64,000 nucleotides of DNA from CAVXWV01 sp963695415 (lineage in GTDB: Bacteria > Chloroflexota > Anaerolineae > Anaerolineales > UBA4823). Below, piece by piece: positions 46,950 to 57,215 of this stretch. The first letter of the stretch is position 1; each line of letters starts with the position of its first letter. The DNA lies in the NCBI GenBank assembly GCA_963695415.1, contig CAVOGL010000001.1:310001-374000 (forward strand). Reading direction: 5' to 3'. The notes under the pieces were generated by a model. It ran no database searches. It saw nothing but the letters and a program-made list of their open reading frames with translations, and was not told the origin of the DNA. Made by a program: the position numbers and the translations under genes.

Positions 46950-47735
46950 TCAACTGGCTGCTGGCTGCAACTCCTTCTTTCTAACCAGAGTAACGACTGC
47001 CAGAATCGCCAGGATGGCTGCCAGGATGTAGGCTACCATGCTGACCGTCTGGTTATCAGCGATGTTATTAGGCACTCCTACACCGATGAAAGCCCAAACG
47101 ATGACCAGGACATAAGCAACATCGCTGTGACGTATCGCCATCAAAACAGCCAGGATTGCTCCCACCACAAGCAGCAGGATACTCAGCCATGGTGCATACT
47201 GCCCGCCAGTCCAACCCCAATCATATAAGGTTATCGTGGTATTCGCTATCGTGGCTATACTGATCCAGCCGAGGTAAATACTGATGGGAACTCTCAGACA
47301 CCAACTTTCTGCCGTTGACACCCTGGTAACACCGGTCTCCAGCCGCAGGTAGATGACAATGAGCGACAGGAGGATCAAAACCATGAAAACTTCGGTCAGC
47401 CAGAACCAGCCTGTCTGGAAACCATAATGCCAGGCGAACAACCACAACATGTTGGCCAGGCAGCTCCAGACCAGAGCATATCCAACTTTACGCAGTCGCG
47501 GGTTCTCGCGCTGAGCAGGCAGGAACTGGTAAACCGCATAGGCAACCAGACCGATGTAGATAACACCCCAGATGGAAAACACATATCCCGCGGGCGTAAC
47601 CAGGAGCGGGTATGCGTCTGAAATTTCATTGGTTGGAATGTTATTTAATGGGAGCGCATTAGCGGCAATATTGACGATAATGGTGAGAGCAACAGCAACT
47701 GCGGTACTCGTCTGACGGACAAGATCCTTGTTCAT
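46950..47735 (-). CDS. TspO/MBR-like tryptophan-rich membrane protein
   Basis: A 261-residue protein with about seven to eight membrane helices. LVTPAGYVFSIWGVIYIGL and the later WLFAWHYGFQTGW and YLGWISIATIAN are typical of the larger TspO-related family often annotated as tryptophan-rich sensory protein. Classical TspO binds porphyrins; the longer relatives are uncharacterised. AAGGAGG precedes the ATG. Not part of the caspase operon, although on the same strand upstream of it. Confidence 0.72.
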   Translation of the reverse strand: MNKDLVRQTSTAVAVALTIIVNIAANALPLNNIPTNEISDAYPLLVTPAGYVFSIWGVIYIGLVAYAVYQFLPAQRENPRLRKVGYALVWSCLANMLWLFAWHYGFQTGWFWLTEVFMVLILLSLIVIYLRLETGVTRVSTAESWCLRVPISIYLGWISIATIANTTITLYDWGWTGGQYAPWLSILLLVVGAILAVLMAIRHSDVAYVLVIVWAFIGVGVPNNIADNQTVSMVAYILAAILAILAVVTLVRKKELQPAAS

Positions 47736-47828
47736 TGGTTCCTCCTTAGGAATAAATTGGAAAATGTTGATATCTGGTTATTATAATATCTTTGGTATGA
47801 TTACAAAACTTACTCCAAAAGGAAGTTG

Positions 47829-49244
47829 ATGCCAATGAGGGTCTTCGGTCATCCATACCTGTTGCTCGATCCTGCAGAGATTTCAAAAATCCACCAGTCT
47901 GCTTTACGGATTCTGGACGAGATGGGCATGGAAATTCACAACGCTGATCTTTTGTCCATCCTCGCAGAAGCAGGTTTACCTGTGGATCGGGAAATATTTC
48001 GCGTCCGCTTCCCGGCTGCGTGGGTAGAAAACTGGATCGCAGACAGCGACAAATTCGATTGGGAAAATGCAACCCCCCAGGTTTCGGCTTCAGCGGGGGT
48101 GTACCACAGCCGCTTCCATGATCCAAAAAGCAGGCAGCTGCTATCCTGGGATGAAGGACGACTCAGCTCCTATTTTTCTCTTGCACGCAGCCTTCCGAAC
48201 ATAAACCATGCATTACTGCTGGGTAATCGTCTTGATGGAGAACCCATACTGGAACCACTTTACGAGCGTTATTACGCCTGGAAATGGGGAGCAGTCGAAG
48301 GCGGGTCTATCCTGCATGATGAGCTTTGTCCATACCTCACGGAAATGTATGAGATTGCCGCAGACCACCGAAACCAAAATAGTGATGAACTCTTCAATGC
48401 GAACGTTTACCTTGTTCCGGCGCTAAAATTGGGCGCTCACGAAGCCTACCAGGTGGCTTACTTCCTGGAACGCGGGTTCCGGGTCCGTATTGGCGGTTCG
48501 ATGATGAGTATGGGAGCAAATGCACCGGTGACAACTGTTGGCGCAGTCACCCTCAACCTGGCTGAACAATTTGCCCTGGGCATCCTCGATTGGGCACTGT
48601 TTGGGGAGAATAACCTGCACCTCGCTTCCAGCATCGCACCTTTGGACATGCGCACGCTGATCCGCCCATTCGGTAGACCTGAAAGTACTTTTGCCAACCT
48701 GATGATGGCGCAACTTGCGCGGTTTTACGGCGCCAGTTTTTCTGGGCACGCGGCATTGAGTGATGCCAAACTTCCTTCCGCTGAAGCCGGGTACCAGAAA
48801 GCGTTCTCAGCCCTGCCCTTGCTGATGTCTGGAGGCAGTCTCTGGATGGATGCTGGTCTGCTGGCAATTGATGAGGTGTGTTCTCCCATCCAACTCGTCC
48901 TGGATAATGAGTTCCTGGGAGCAGTAAAACACCTTTGCCAGGAATTCACCATCGATGAAGAAAGCATCGCAGTCGACACAATCTTAGAGACAGGGATCGC
49001 AGGAATTTATGCTGGTCACGAACATACCGTGCGGAATTTCCGTAAAGAATTGTGGCAGCCTGGTATATGGTCGAGGGAAATGTTAAACGTTTGGCTAGCT
49101 AATGGGGAAAAGCTCGACGCTGATAAAGCTGCTGGGATAGCTGCTTCAGCAAAAGCAGACAAAATCCATATCAACCAGACATTCGAAATTGACTTGCTCG
49201 AAGTGATCGCCGATGCCCGCAGCAGGCTGGTCCAGGATGGCTGA
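47829..49244 (+). CDS. MttB-superfamily (trimethylamine methyltransferase-like) protein, non-pyrrolysine
   Basis: About 471 residues. The sequence (LDPAEISKIHQSALRILDEMGMEIHN; GGSMMSMGANAPVTTVGAV; LVLDNEFLGAVKHLCQEFTID) matches the MttB family of corrinoid methyltransferases. There is no in-frame amber codon, so it belongs to the non-pyrrolysine branch (for example glycine-betaine or other quaternary-amine demethylases). No corrinoid protein or MtaA-type partner gene is present in the window. AGGA lies 5 nt before ATG 47829; ATG 47835 is an alternative. A B12 import system occurs 40 kb away. Confidence 0.85.
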   Translation: MPMRVFGHPYLLLDPAEISKIHQSALRILDEMGMEIHNADLLSILAEAGLPVDREIFRVRFPAAWVENWIADSDKFDWENATPQVSASAGVYHSRFHDPKSRQLLSWDEGRLSSYFSLARSLPNINHALLLGNRLDGEPILEPLYERYYAWKWGAVEGGSILHDELCPYLTEMYEIAADHRNQNSDELFNANVYLVPALKLGAHEAYQVAYFLERGFRVRIGGSMMSMGANAPVTTVGAVTLNLAEQFALGILDWALFGENNLHLASSIAPLDMRTLIRPFGRPESTFANLMMAQLARFYGASFSGHAALSDAKLPSAEAGYQKAFSALPLLMSGGSLWMDAGLLAIDEVCSPIQLVLDNEFLGAVKHLCQEFTIDEESIAVDTILETGIAGIYAGHEHTVRNFRKELWQPGIWSREMLNVWLANGEKLDADKAAGIAASAKADKIHINQTFEIDLLEVIADARSRLVQDG

Positions 49245-49965
49245 AAACGGGTCACTGGTACAGACCGGTTCAACCCGAATCATCCCGGAGACCGTCGTTT
49301 GTTTCGACCTGGACGGAGTCCTCGCTCTAACAGAACCGCTTAAGGCAAAAGCGCACACAGCGACCGTGGGATATTTCGGCGGTTCCGCTACCTATGAACA
49401 ATACCTGCAATTAATGGGCAGCAGTCACGAGACCGTGCGTAGTGGAATGATGGCTGTATCCGGAATTAACATCGATGAGAAAATCTACACCCGGAAATTT
49501 CGCCAGATTTACCATTCCCTGGTGGAGGCAGAGCTGGTCATCCGCCCTGGTGCTTTTGACCTGGTTTCGCAATTACATACGCTGGATATCCCGATGGCTG
49601 TGGTCAGCTCGAGTACTCGTAAAATGGTGCACCAGGTGTTGGAGATCGCCAACCTTAGAAATCTTATCAATGTAGTCGTATCAGCTGATGACGTTATCCA
49701 TAAGAAACCCGATCCTGAACCTTACCTGAAAGCTATTTCTCTCCTGTCCGCATCACCCAATCAGGCGGTTATTTTCGAGGACAGCCCCAGCGGTGTAGAG
49801 TCCGGGTTACGGGCAGGCTCCAAAGTGATTGCAGTTCTGCACAGCATGAACATTGACCAGGATTTCAGCGAAGCTGACTATCAGGTCGATGGTTTCGAGC
49901 CAGTGCCCGAGTTAATCGACCTGGTGTTGAAGCTGCCGACAGAAAGGAAAAAGCGCCATGATTGA
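49237..49965 (+). CDS. HAD-superfamily hydrolase (beta-phosphoglucomutase-like)
   Basis: About 243 residues. HAD motif I VCFDLDGVLA (DxD), motif II VVSSST, motif III Lys in KKPDPEPYLKA, and motif IV FEDSPSGVESG are present, with a small alpha-helical cap, as in the phosphoglycolate phosphatase/beta-phosphoglucomutase group. The start ATG 49237 overlaps the end of the MttB-like gene, so the two are coupled. Substrate unknown; it could also act with the sugar genes further on. Confidence 0.85.
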   Translation: MAENGSLVQTGSTRIIPETVVCFDLDGVLALTEPLKAKAHTATVGYFGGSATYEQYLQLMGSSHETVRSGMMAVSGINIDEKIYTRKFRQIYHSLVEAELVIRPGAFDLVSQLHTLDIPMAVVSSSTRKMVHQVLEIANLRNLINVVVSADDVIHKKPDPEPYLKAISLLSASPNQAVIFEDSPSGVESGLRAGSKVIAVLHSMNIDQDFSEADYQVDGFEPVPELIDLVLKLPTERKKRHD

Positions 49966-51197
49966 AGAACTGCTCAGCCGCATCCCCTTATTCGCACTTC
50001 TACCAGACGAGGAGATCGATACCCTCGCAGCAATCTTGCAGCCGATGTCAGTCCCTGAACAAACTGTCTTGCTGGTAGAAAATCATTCGGACGACCGGTT
50101 TTATATCCTGGTAGATGGATGGGTTGAGATCGTCAAGTCTTTGGGCACTCCGTCCCAACGTGTTGTAGGTTGGCGCCAGGGAGGCACCCTGCTGGGAGAG
50201 ATGAGTCTCTTCACCCGTGACGGCGCTCACACTGCAAGCGTGGTCGCCATGACACCTATAAAATTACTCTCGATGACACGCCAGGAGTTCGATGCCTTGT
50301 TGAACCGGCGACCGCGCCTTGCGTATGAAATGGTGCGCATTCTCAGCCAGCGGTTGAATGAGTTCAGAGAACCTGACCATTCTCGATCTCGAAGAAAAGA
50401 ACCGGTTACTCACCCAGGCGTATGAAGAGCTGAGCAATGCCCAGGTGCAAATCATTGAGAAAGAGAAGCTGGAACATGAGCTGGAAATATCAAGGCAGAT
50501 GCAGCTCAGCATACTGCCTGAAGTCCTCCCGAAACCCACTAACTCAAATTTCGGGGCAAAGATGGTACCCGCTCGAGCCGTGGGCGGTGATTTTTACGAT
50601 GTGATCCCACTCCCCAATCACCGCTACGGGATTGTGTTAGGCGATGTCTCCGATAAAGGTGTCCCGGCTTCCTTATTTATGGCGCTGTCTTATTCGCTGG
50701 TGCGCGCCGAGAGCCAGCGCAGCGACTCACCGGAGGAAGTTTTGCAAATGGTGAACAAGCACTTGCTGGAGATCAACGCCTCGGAAATGTTCGTAACACT
50801 CGTCTACGGTATCTATGATGACAAAGCTGGTGTCTTCGATTACGCACGCGCCGGACATCCGGCGCCATTGTTGATCGATGAAGACTGCACACCTTCCGAA
50901 TTGGAGATGAAATTGGGTCAACCGCTTGGTTTAATTGATAATCCTGCCATCGACACAAACCAATTCGAGATCCCAACTGGCGGTTTAATGCTCCTTTACA
51001 GCGATGGGCTGAGCGAAGCCACGAACTCCCTACAGGCTATTTTCGGAGCAGCGAACATCACTAAAGCGATCGCAGGTTGCTCAGGTAGAAATGCCCAGGA
51101 GGTGTGCGACTTCCTGTGGCAGCAGGTGAAAGATTTCTCCCCTCAGGACGCACTGCATGATGATTTCGCAGTGGTGGCGGTCCGCCATACTGGGTGA
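49958..51197 (+). CDS. cNMP-binding / SpoIIE-type PP2C phosphatase, probably fused, frameshifted
   Basis: Two overlapping frames (49958-50425, 50358-51197). The first is a cyclic-nucleotide-binding domain (LFALLPDEEIDTLAAIL ... GEMSLFTRDGAHTASV). The second has a coiled coil (EEKNRLLTQAYEELSNAQ) and a PP2C/SpoIIE phosphatase domain with metal-binding Asp motifs (RAVGGDFYDV, GDVSDKGVPASLF, YSDGLSEA). One base change near 50370 would join LNEFRE to NLTILDLEEKN, the architecture usual for Chloroflexota stress-signalling phosphatases. The 68-nt overlap could alternatively be two coupled genes. It overlaps the HAD gene stop. Confidence 0.8.
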
Positions 51198-51249
51198 CAA
51201 CCCGGATGATTACCAAATATCGAATAAACACCTGGAATAACCCCTTCGT

Positions 51250-52354
51250 TTGAAATCTTCCCTGAACGCAACCATAGGCAAACTCTTGCAACTTACCTTG
51301 ATCCTGGGCTATATCCTGGCTGTTCAAGGCTGCCGGCAGTCGCCAATGACGATAAACAATCTATCTCCGGCTGCCCCTACCAACACAACAACGCAAATCA
51401 GCCACCGCGACTGATCCAGTTGGTGAGTCTGAATTCCCAGGGACTGCCACCGATAAACCTGCCCAGGAACTCAACGAGACAAAGACAACAATCGAGCCGG
51501 CGGACGTAACTGCGACAACTGCCTATACCATCCCGACCAACACATCACCTGCGCCAACAGCGACACAGATTCCTGCACCTATGCCCGGTGAACGGCGTGC
51601 ATCACCTATTGACGGGATGGAGCAGGTATTCATCCCTGGGGGAAGCTTCTATATGGGCAGCACGTTTGAAGACTCGCATGCGGATACAGACGAATTTCCC
51701 TTACATGTAGTCAATCTCGATGGGTTTTGGATGGACCTCAATGAAGTGACCAACACCATGTACATACTATTTCTAAACGATCTTGGCAACCAAATCGAGG
51801 AGCGCGCGTATTGGCTGGATGCGGCTGATGAAGATGCGCAGGTTTTTTATTGGGAAGGTGAATGGTGGGTAAAAGAAGGTTTCGAGACTAACCCCGTGGT
51901 CGAAGTAACCTGGTTTGGCGCCAACGCCTACTGCCGGTGGGCAGGGCGCAGGCTGCCAAGCGAGGCAGAATGGGAGCGCGCAGCCCGAGGCGATGACACC
52001 CGGCGATATCCGCCTGGAGAGCGCATCGACTGCACCTCTGCCAACACGATCGAATGCAAACGGAACCTGGCTGTTCCGGTGGGATCTTTACCCGGGGGAG
52101 CCAGCCCTTATGGCGTCTTGGAGATGGCAGGGAACATGTGGGAATGGGTGGCAGATTGGTACGGGGTTGACTATTATGCCGCGGCTTCTACGCTCAACCC
52201 GGTGGGACCTGTGGAGGGTGAATACCGTGTTCTGCGCGGTGGTTCATTCGCTCAAGACCGGGTGCATGCTCGTGCCGCCAATAGACGTCACAATGCTCCC
52301 GGGAACTCTCAGCATGATTACGGCTTCCGCTGCGCACAGGATGGGGAATGGTAG
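51250..52354 (+). CDS. formylglycine-generating-enzyme-like lipoprotein, frameshifted
   Basis: The C-terminal domain (about 51590-52354) is a sulfatase-modifying-factor (FGE/SUMF1) domain: FIPGGSFYMGSTFED, DEFPLHVVNLDGFWMDLNEVTN, RLPSEAEWERAARG, GNMWEWVADWYG, RVLRGGSF and DYGFRCA. Catalytic Cys pairs of true FGE are not evident, so it may be a binding or signalling relative. Upstream a lipoprotein signal (TTG 51250; lipobox VQGC) and a Thr/Pro-rich linker are in a different frame; one indel near 51400 joins them. The start codon is uncertain; ATG 51581 is the start of the readable frame. Confidence 0.7.
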
Positions 52355-52383
52355 CTGACATCGAAAATTATTTCGCCACATGA

Positions 52384-53400
52384 TTACTCCCACGGCTTCA
52401 GCAGGATTTTGGCGTTCTGCTGCGAGGCAGAGAGTTCCAGCGCCGATTGGACTTCAGACATGGGGAACACATGACTCACCAGATCAGCTGCGACAGGGGA
52501 ATTGCGGATCACCTGAATGATTTGAGGGTAGAGTGACAGGTTATAGTGCCAGGCTCCATGCAAGCTGATACCCTTACGGATCATATCCCGGCTCGCCTGG
52601 ATGGGCAGATCCGCCTGGCTTTCACCGATCAGGGCGACCTGACCGCGGCGTTTGACGGCATCGATGCAAAAACGTTGTGCCTGCACTACCCCGCTGCAGT
52701 CAATGGCTTTATCCACACCAAAACCATCAGTAAATTCACGCGCTTTCTTTAAAGAATCGGGATGTTCCGGATCCAACACCAGGTGAGCACCCAATTGGTA
52801 GGCTCTTTCACGCCTGAATGAATTCCCTTCCAGGACAATTATCCTGGCTGAACGGAATCGAGCATTAACCACTGCCCCAAGCCCGACTGGACCAGCTCCC
52901 GTGATGAGCACAGTGTCAAAACTATCCACACCCATGGCATCGTAAGCGCCAAAAGATGGACCCAGGGCACAAAGGGCTAGCGAAGCCATTTCATCACTAA
53001 CATCATCAGGGATCTTCGTCAGGAGCCAATCCGGCTTCAAAAGGTACTGCGCGTATGTGGCTGACCCGTGGGCTGAACCCGAGAACTTTTGAAAATCGAT
53101 ACAGTTCTCACAATAAATATAATCACCCCGCACGCACAAACCGCAGACTCCACATGGGTACTGCGGCATAACCACCACACGGTCGCCCACTTTCACCCGA
53201 CCCGGTTGGGCAATCTCAACCACTTCGCCCACAGCCTCATGACCCAGGTTCTGGGAGGGAACTCCGGCGGTGAACATCTTGTATTCGGTGCACATCGGGG
53301 TGATAGTCACACGCACCAAAGCCCAATCAGCAACCGGTTTGGGCACCTCCACATCGATAATGTCTGATTGTCGCACACCTGAAAGGATCACTTTTTTCAT
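52384..53400 (-). CDS. zinc-dependent alcohol/polyol dehydrogenase (MDR family)
   Basis: About 338 residues. Catalytic-zinc residues lie in MCTEYKMF and GHEAVGEV, structural-zinc cysteines in CGVCGLCVRGDYIYC, and the NAD(P) fold in VLITGAGPVGLGAV. It belongs to the medium-chain dehydrogenases of the sorbitol/threonine type. Met 53400 is chosen (GAGAG upstream); a longer frame from 53475 overlaps the upstream gene. It follows the Gfo/Idh gene on the same strand, a common pairing in sugar-derivative catabolism. Confidence 0.85.
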   Translation of the reverse strand: MKKVILSGVRQSDIIDVEVPKPVADWALVRVTITPMCTEYKMFTAGVPSQNLGHEAVGEVVEIAQPGRVKVGDRVVVMPQYPCGVCGLCVRGDYIYCENCIDFQKFSGSAHGSATYAQYLLKPDWLLTKIPDDVSDEMASLALCALGPSFGAYDAMGVDSFDTVLITGAGPVGLGAVVNARFRSARIIVLEGNSFRRERAYQLGAHLVLDPEHPDSLKKAREFTDGFGVDKAIDCSGVVQAQRFCIDAVKRRGQVALIGESQADLPIQASRDMIRKGISLHGAWHYNLSLYPQIIQVIRNSPVAADLVSHVFPMSEVQSALELSASQQNAKILLKPWE

Positions 53401-53444
53401 AATATTCTCTCTGCAAGTATTCAGCTGAATGTTTAGACCAGAGA

Positions 53445-54481
53445 TCAGGAAAGGTGCCTGACCAGCTGATCCCATAAATCATCAGGCGGTTCGCAGGGCA
53501 GGTTTACCGGACGCCGTTCTAAAGCGCTCAGATAAAGCCCCAGAACAGCATTCCACTGCACCAGCGCTAAGTCCAGGTTTGTCCCGACTGGATCTCCGCC
53601 TTCAAGCCAGTAGAACATGGCGTCGGTCAGGGCAGCCTGGGCGAGATGGTTACCCGTTATCCAGCCACGGTCGTCGGCGTTACCGGTTTGAATCTCCTCA
53701 GGTGATACGATTTCCCAGCGTCCGAATTCTTCATAAAGCACGTGTCCTCGTGTAGTGTAAGCGGCTACCTGTCCATGCTTATAATATGCTGGATCATCCA
53801 TTACAGGCTGTGCTGCTGTTCCGTTCGTCCAGTAACCGACCACCCCATTGGTAAAAAGGACCTGGGCGGTGGAAGCATCCGGGCTTGGGTGCATCGGGTG
53901 AGAAAGGTTTTGGCTCCCACTCACCGTACCAAACACTCTTGCAGGCGGATTGTCTTCATTTAAGGACATCGCCCAATCCAGACCGTGCACGCCCTGGTCA
54001 CAGATCGTGCCGACTGCGGAAAATTCCAAACGGCGAACTGGTCCAAGCATTCCGGAGGTGAGTGCATCCCGGCAGCGGACCAGATCCGGATGGTAACGAA
54101 ACTGCGCTCCAACCCCAAATTTTGTCCGGGTTCGCCTGGAGAGGGACGTTAACTGACGCCAGTCTTTGGCTTCCAGAGCGACCGGTTTCTCCACAAGACA
54201 TGCCGGGACTCCCAGGGAGTCTATAAGTGTCATTAACTCAACCCGCGAGGAAGGTGCTGTAACCAGATGGACCAGGTCGGGTTTCTCTGCAGACACCATT
54301 TCCCGGATGCTTGAGTAAGGGTTCAGGTTGAACTCACTGGCAAAAGATTCGCTTCGATCGACATCAACATCACAACAGCAAACCAGCTTGCCGCCAGTGA
54401 CATGAGGATACGCCAGAGCATGCATGCGCCCACGCGGTCCGCAGCCAACTATGGCAGCCTTAAAATTTTGTGTCCATTCAT
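53445..54481 (-). CDS. Gfo/Idh/MocA-family oxidoreductase, 5' frameshift
   Basis: About 345 residues. The NAD-binding start KAAIVGCGPRGRMHALAYPHV is readable only if one base is removed in AAAATTTT (54461-54468), which links it to ATG 54481 preceded by GGTGAGG. Further motifs: VCCCDVDVDRSESFA, HLVTAPSSR, and the catalytic ACLVEKPVAL (EKP). It oxidises or reduces a sugar or cyclitol derivative, unknown. As sequenced, the first Met is at 54425, lacking the dinucleotide motif, so the frameshift is probably an artefact. Confidence 0.82.
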
Positions 54482-54581
54482 ATCCTCACCAAAAACCTTA
54501 CGAAAGTTGTTTTTCAAAACTTTATTTACCGGAAAATATCCTTTGGTAGGTTGAAATCGCATGTTGCACACGTACTGTAAT

Positions 54582-55758
54582 TTACCCGGGGGCAGCTACA
54601 GGATCGTAAGCCGTCCCTTCCCCAAGTATTTCGTGTAAATATGGCATCCACTGGCTGATCGGGATCTCCTGAGGGCATTTCGTTTCACATTCCAGGCAGC
54701 CTTCGCAGGCATTCGCCAGGATCGGGGCTGGTGCATTCGCCGGGCGCCAGGTATACCTGCGCCGGGCATCTTCCAAATTCCCATACATGATCCCGGAATT
54801 GAAAGCAGAGAAGATGCGCGGGATTGGCACACCATTCGGGCAGGGCAAGCAATACTCGCAGTCGGTGCATGGAACCGGTGCCAGGTCATTGTAAACCTGG
54901 CGGACTCGATTCACCAGCTCATTCTCCTCCCGGTTCAGCAGCCCGGGACGAGAATTTCCTGCGCTCTAATATTCTCGCGCACATGATCAATATGGCTCAT
55001 CCCGCTCAATACCACCGAGACTTCAGGCTGGCTCCATAGCCACTGCAGCGCCCAATCGACTGCCGAACGTTTCACCCCCGAACGATTCGAGATCTTCCTG
55101 GACCGGTTCTGGTGGGACTGCCAGCCTGCCGCCCAGAAGCGGTTCCATGATGATGACCCCCAGTCCTTGTTTAGCAGCATAATGCAGACCCTTCATCCCT
55201 GCCTGGTTGTCAATATCCATATAGTTATACTGGATCTGACACACATCCCAACCTGGGAAACTCCTGGATGATCGATTGGAAAGCCTCGAATGTATCATGA
55301 AAAGAAAATCCGAGGCAATGGACACGACCGGACGCTTTCGTTTCATCCATCCATTCACGCACCCCCAGGTCTCGCAGGTGTTCCCAGCGTTCTTTACGCA
55401 TCCCGTGCAATAGATAAACGTCCAGGTATTCGGTCTGCAGCCTGTCGAGTTGTTCTTCGAAAACAAGGTCAAAATCTGCTGTGGATTCGATTTTCCAGGA
55501 CGGCATTTTGGTGACGAGTGTTACCTTCTCCCGCCAGCCCTGGCTCAAAACCCTTCCTAAAAAAGGCTCGCTCTGACCATTATGGTAAGGATAAGCAGTG
55601 TCGAAATAATTCACCCCACATTCCAGTGCGTAGATCAGCATCTCTGAAGCCTGGGATTTATCAATTTGACCATCTTCCGTGCGAGGGAAGCGCATGCAGC
55701 CGAAACCCAGGGCTGATGGTTTGATTCCTGTTTTTCCGAGTGTGCGGTATTGCATCAT
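54582..55758 (-). CDS. aldo/keto reductase with C-terminal ferredoxin-like 4Fe-4S domain, frameshifted
   Basis: Four pieces (55225-55758, 55023-55472, 54935-55180, 54582-54914) rejoin at about 55255, 55075 and 54942, each at a short C/G homopolymer, giving about 390 residues. AKR residues: Asp and Tyr in NYFDTAYPYH, Lys in LVTKMP, His in LLHGM; the C-terminal region has CTDCEYCLPCPNGVPI and CEGCLECETKCPQEIPI, two 4Fe-4S-like Cys clusters. Such Fe-S aldo/keto reductases are widespread in anaerobes; function unknown. It precedes the Gfo/Idh gene on the same strand. Confidence 0.8.
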
Positions 55759-55837
55759 TCACCTCCTGCGCAAAGGATACCATAGAAGATCGGACGGATG
55801 ACGGAGGATGGAGGAAAAGATCTTTCATCCCAGGTGG

Positions 55838-55843
55838 TAGAAT
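55838..55843 (+). promoter_or_regulatory. leaderless -10 box (glycosidase-like gene)
   Basis: TAGAAT exactly 6 nt before the ATG at 55850, without a ribosome-binding site. Confidence 0.45.
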
Positions 55844-55849
55844 TCAACT

Positions 55850-57107
55850 ATGCTGACTTTGGAACAGGCCGATTTCCTGGAAACCCTTGTCCGGGATGTT
55901 GTCCAGGCATCGCGCATCGCACCTGGGCAGTCGATTGGGGATTTTGGGAGCAATCAGACCAATGGGATCCTGGTCCGACCGGGTGGCTGGGATTGCTACC
56001 CGGCTTTTTGGGTTCGTGATTTTGCCCTATCACTGCCTTCTGGATTTATCACGGCTGCAGAACAGCTGCATGCCCTGCGCTTGACCGCAGCCTGCCAGCC
56101 GCTTAAGGAGCTGGCTCCGGGGGGAGGGGGCACCATCCCGGCTGGCAGCATCCCTGACCACGTCACCCTGGCAGGAGAGCCAATTTTTTATCCAGGCACC
56201 CTGGATGACGTCGTGAATCAGGGATGGAGAATGGGGACCTCTACCCCCATTTGACAACGCCTTTTTCTTCATCGAGATGGCGTGGAGGCTGGCTGTGTTT
56301 CACAACCAGCTTCATATCCTTGAAGAACAGATTGGTGGAATCACGCTCATCAGGCGTCTGAACCTGGCATTCGCATCGGTTCCCGTAGATCCAGAAACCG
56401 GACTGGTCACCTGCACGGATCAAAACCGCGGTGTGTCCTTTGGCTTCACCGACACCGTTTTCCATACGGGGCACCTGTTGTTTGCCTCGCTCCTGAGATA
56501 CAGGGCAGCCAATCACCTTGCCGATATCCACACACGGATCGGTGATGACGATCAAGCCCAAACCTATGCGCAGCTTGCCGACCGGATCTCATCTCATCTC
56601 TGGGGTACCTTTGCCCATGAAAGCGGTCTGCTGACAGCCTCGACCGGAAGCAGCGCTCAGGCAGACGTATGGGGATCTGCCTTCGCGATCTACTCGCAAG
56701 CGCTGCCGGGAGAGCTGCAGGCAAGGGTTGGGTCAACCTTGCTGGAACTTTACCTGGAAGGCAGGATCGCCTGGAAAGGCGCCATTCGCCATGTTCCGCT
56801 GGGGATGGATTTCGATGAAACCACCTGCTGGGAGCGGGTGGTGGGAGGGTTCAGGCTGAATACCTACCAGAACGGTGCTTACTGGAGCATGCCGACCGGC
56901 TGGGTTGCCCATTCCCTGGCGCAGGTCGACCGTGAAGCTGCAGTTAAGCTGGTGTCAGAATTCATTGGCGAGTTAATCGAGGGCGACTACCGCAAAGGTG
57001 GGGAGAATGGATCTCCCTGGGAGTGCCAGCACCCACAGAACAACCACCGGCAGAACCCTGTGTATATGGCTTCGGTGACTGTGCCGTATGCAGTGCTGGT
57101 CAGCTAA
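55850..57107 (+). CDS. six-hairpin-glycosidase-like protein, frameshifted
   Basis: Pieces 55850-56254 and 56277-57107 join at about 56240 (reading PLPPFDNAFFFIEMAWRL), about 418 residues. FWVRDFALSLPSGF, DNAFFFIEMAW, and QADVWGSAFAIYSQAL with late CWERVVGGFRLNTYQNGAYW are typical of an (alpha/alpha)6-barrel glycoside hydrolase-like fold (GH63/GH15-type region with Asp/Glu candidates). No signal peptide, so cytosolic. Substrate unknown. A TAGAAT box 6 nt before ATG suggests a leaderless mRNA; the glycyl radical enzyme gene follows. Confidence 0.68.
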
Positions 57108-57215
57108 CAATTAAGTCAGGACTGAGATCGACAGAGTCAATTTCTGTTAGAATTTTTACCAGCAGGGGTTCAGCCACCCCTTAAAAAATTTAAACAAAAC
57201 GAGAAGAATACATCG

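Noticed and set aside
47829..49244. Pyrrolysine-containing MttB
   Set aside because: The frame is open with no internal amber codon, so it is a non-pyrrolysine MttB relative.
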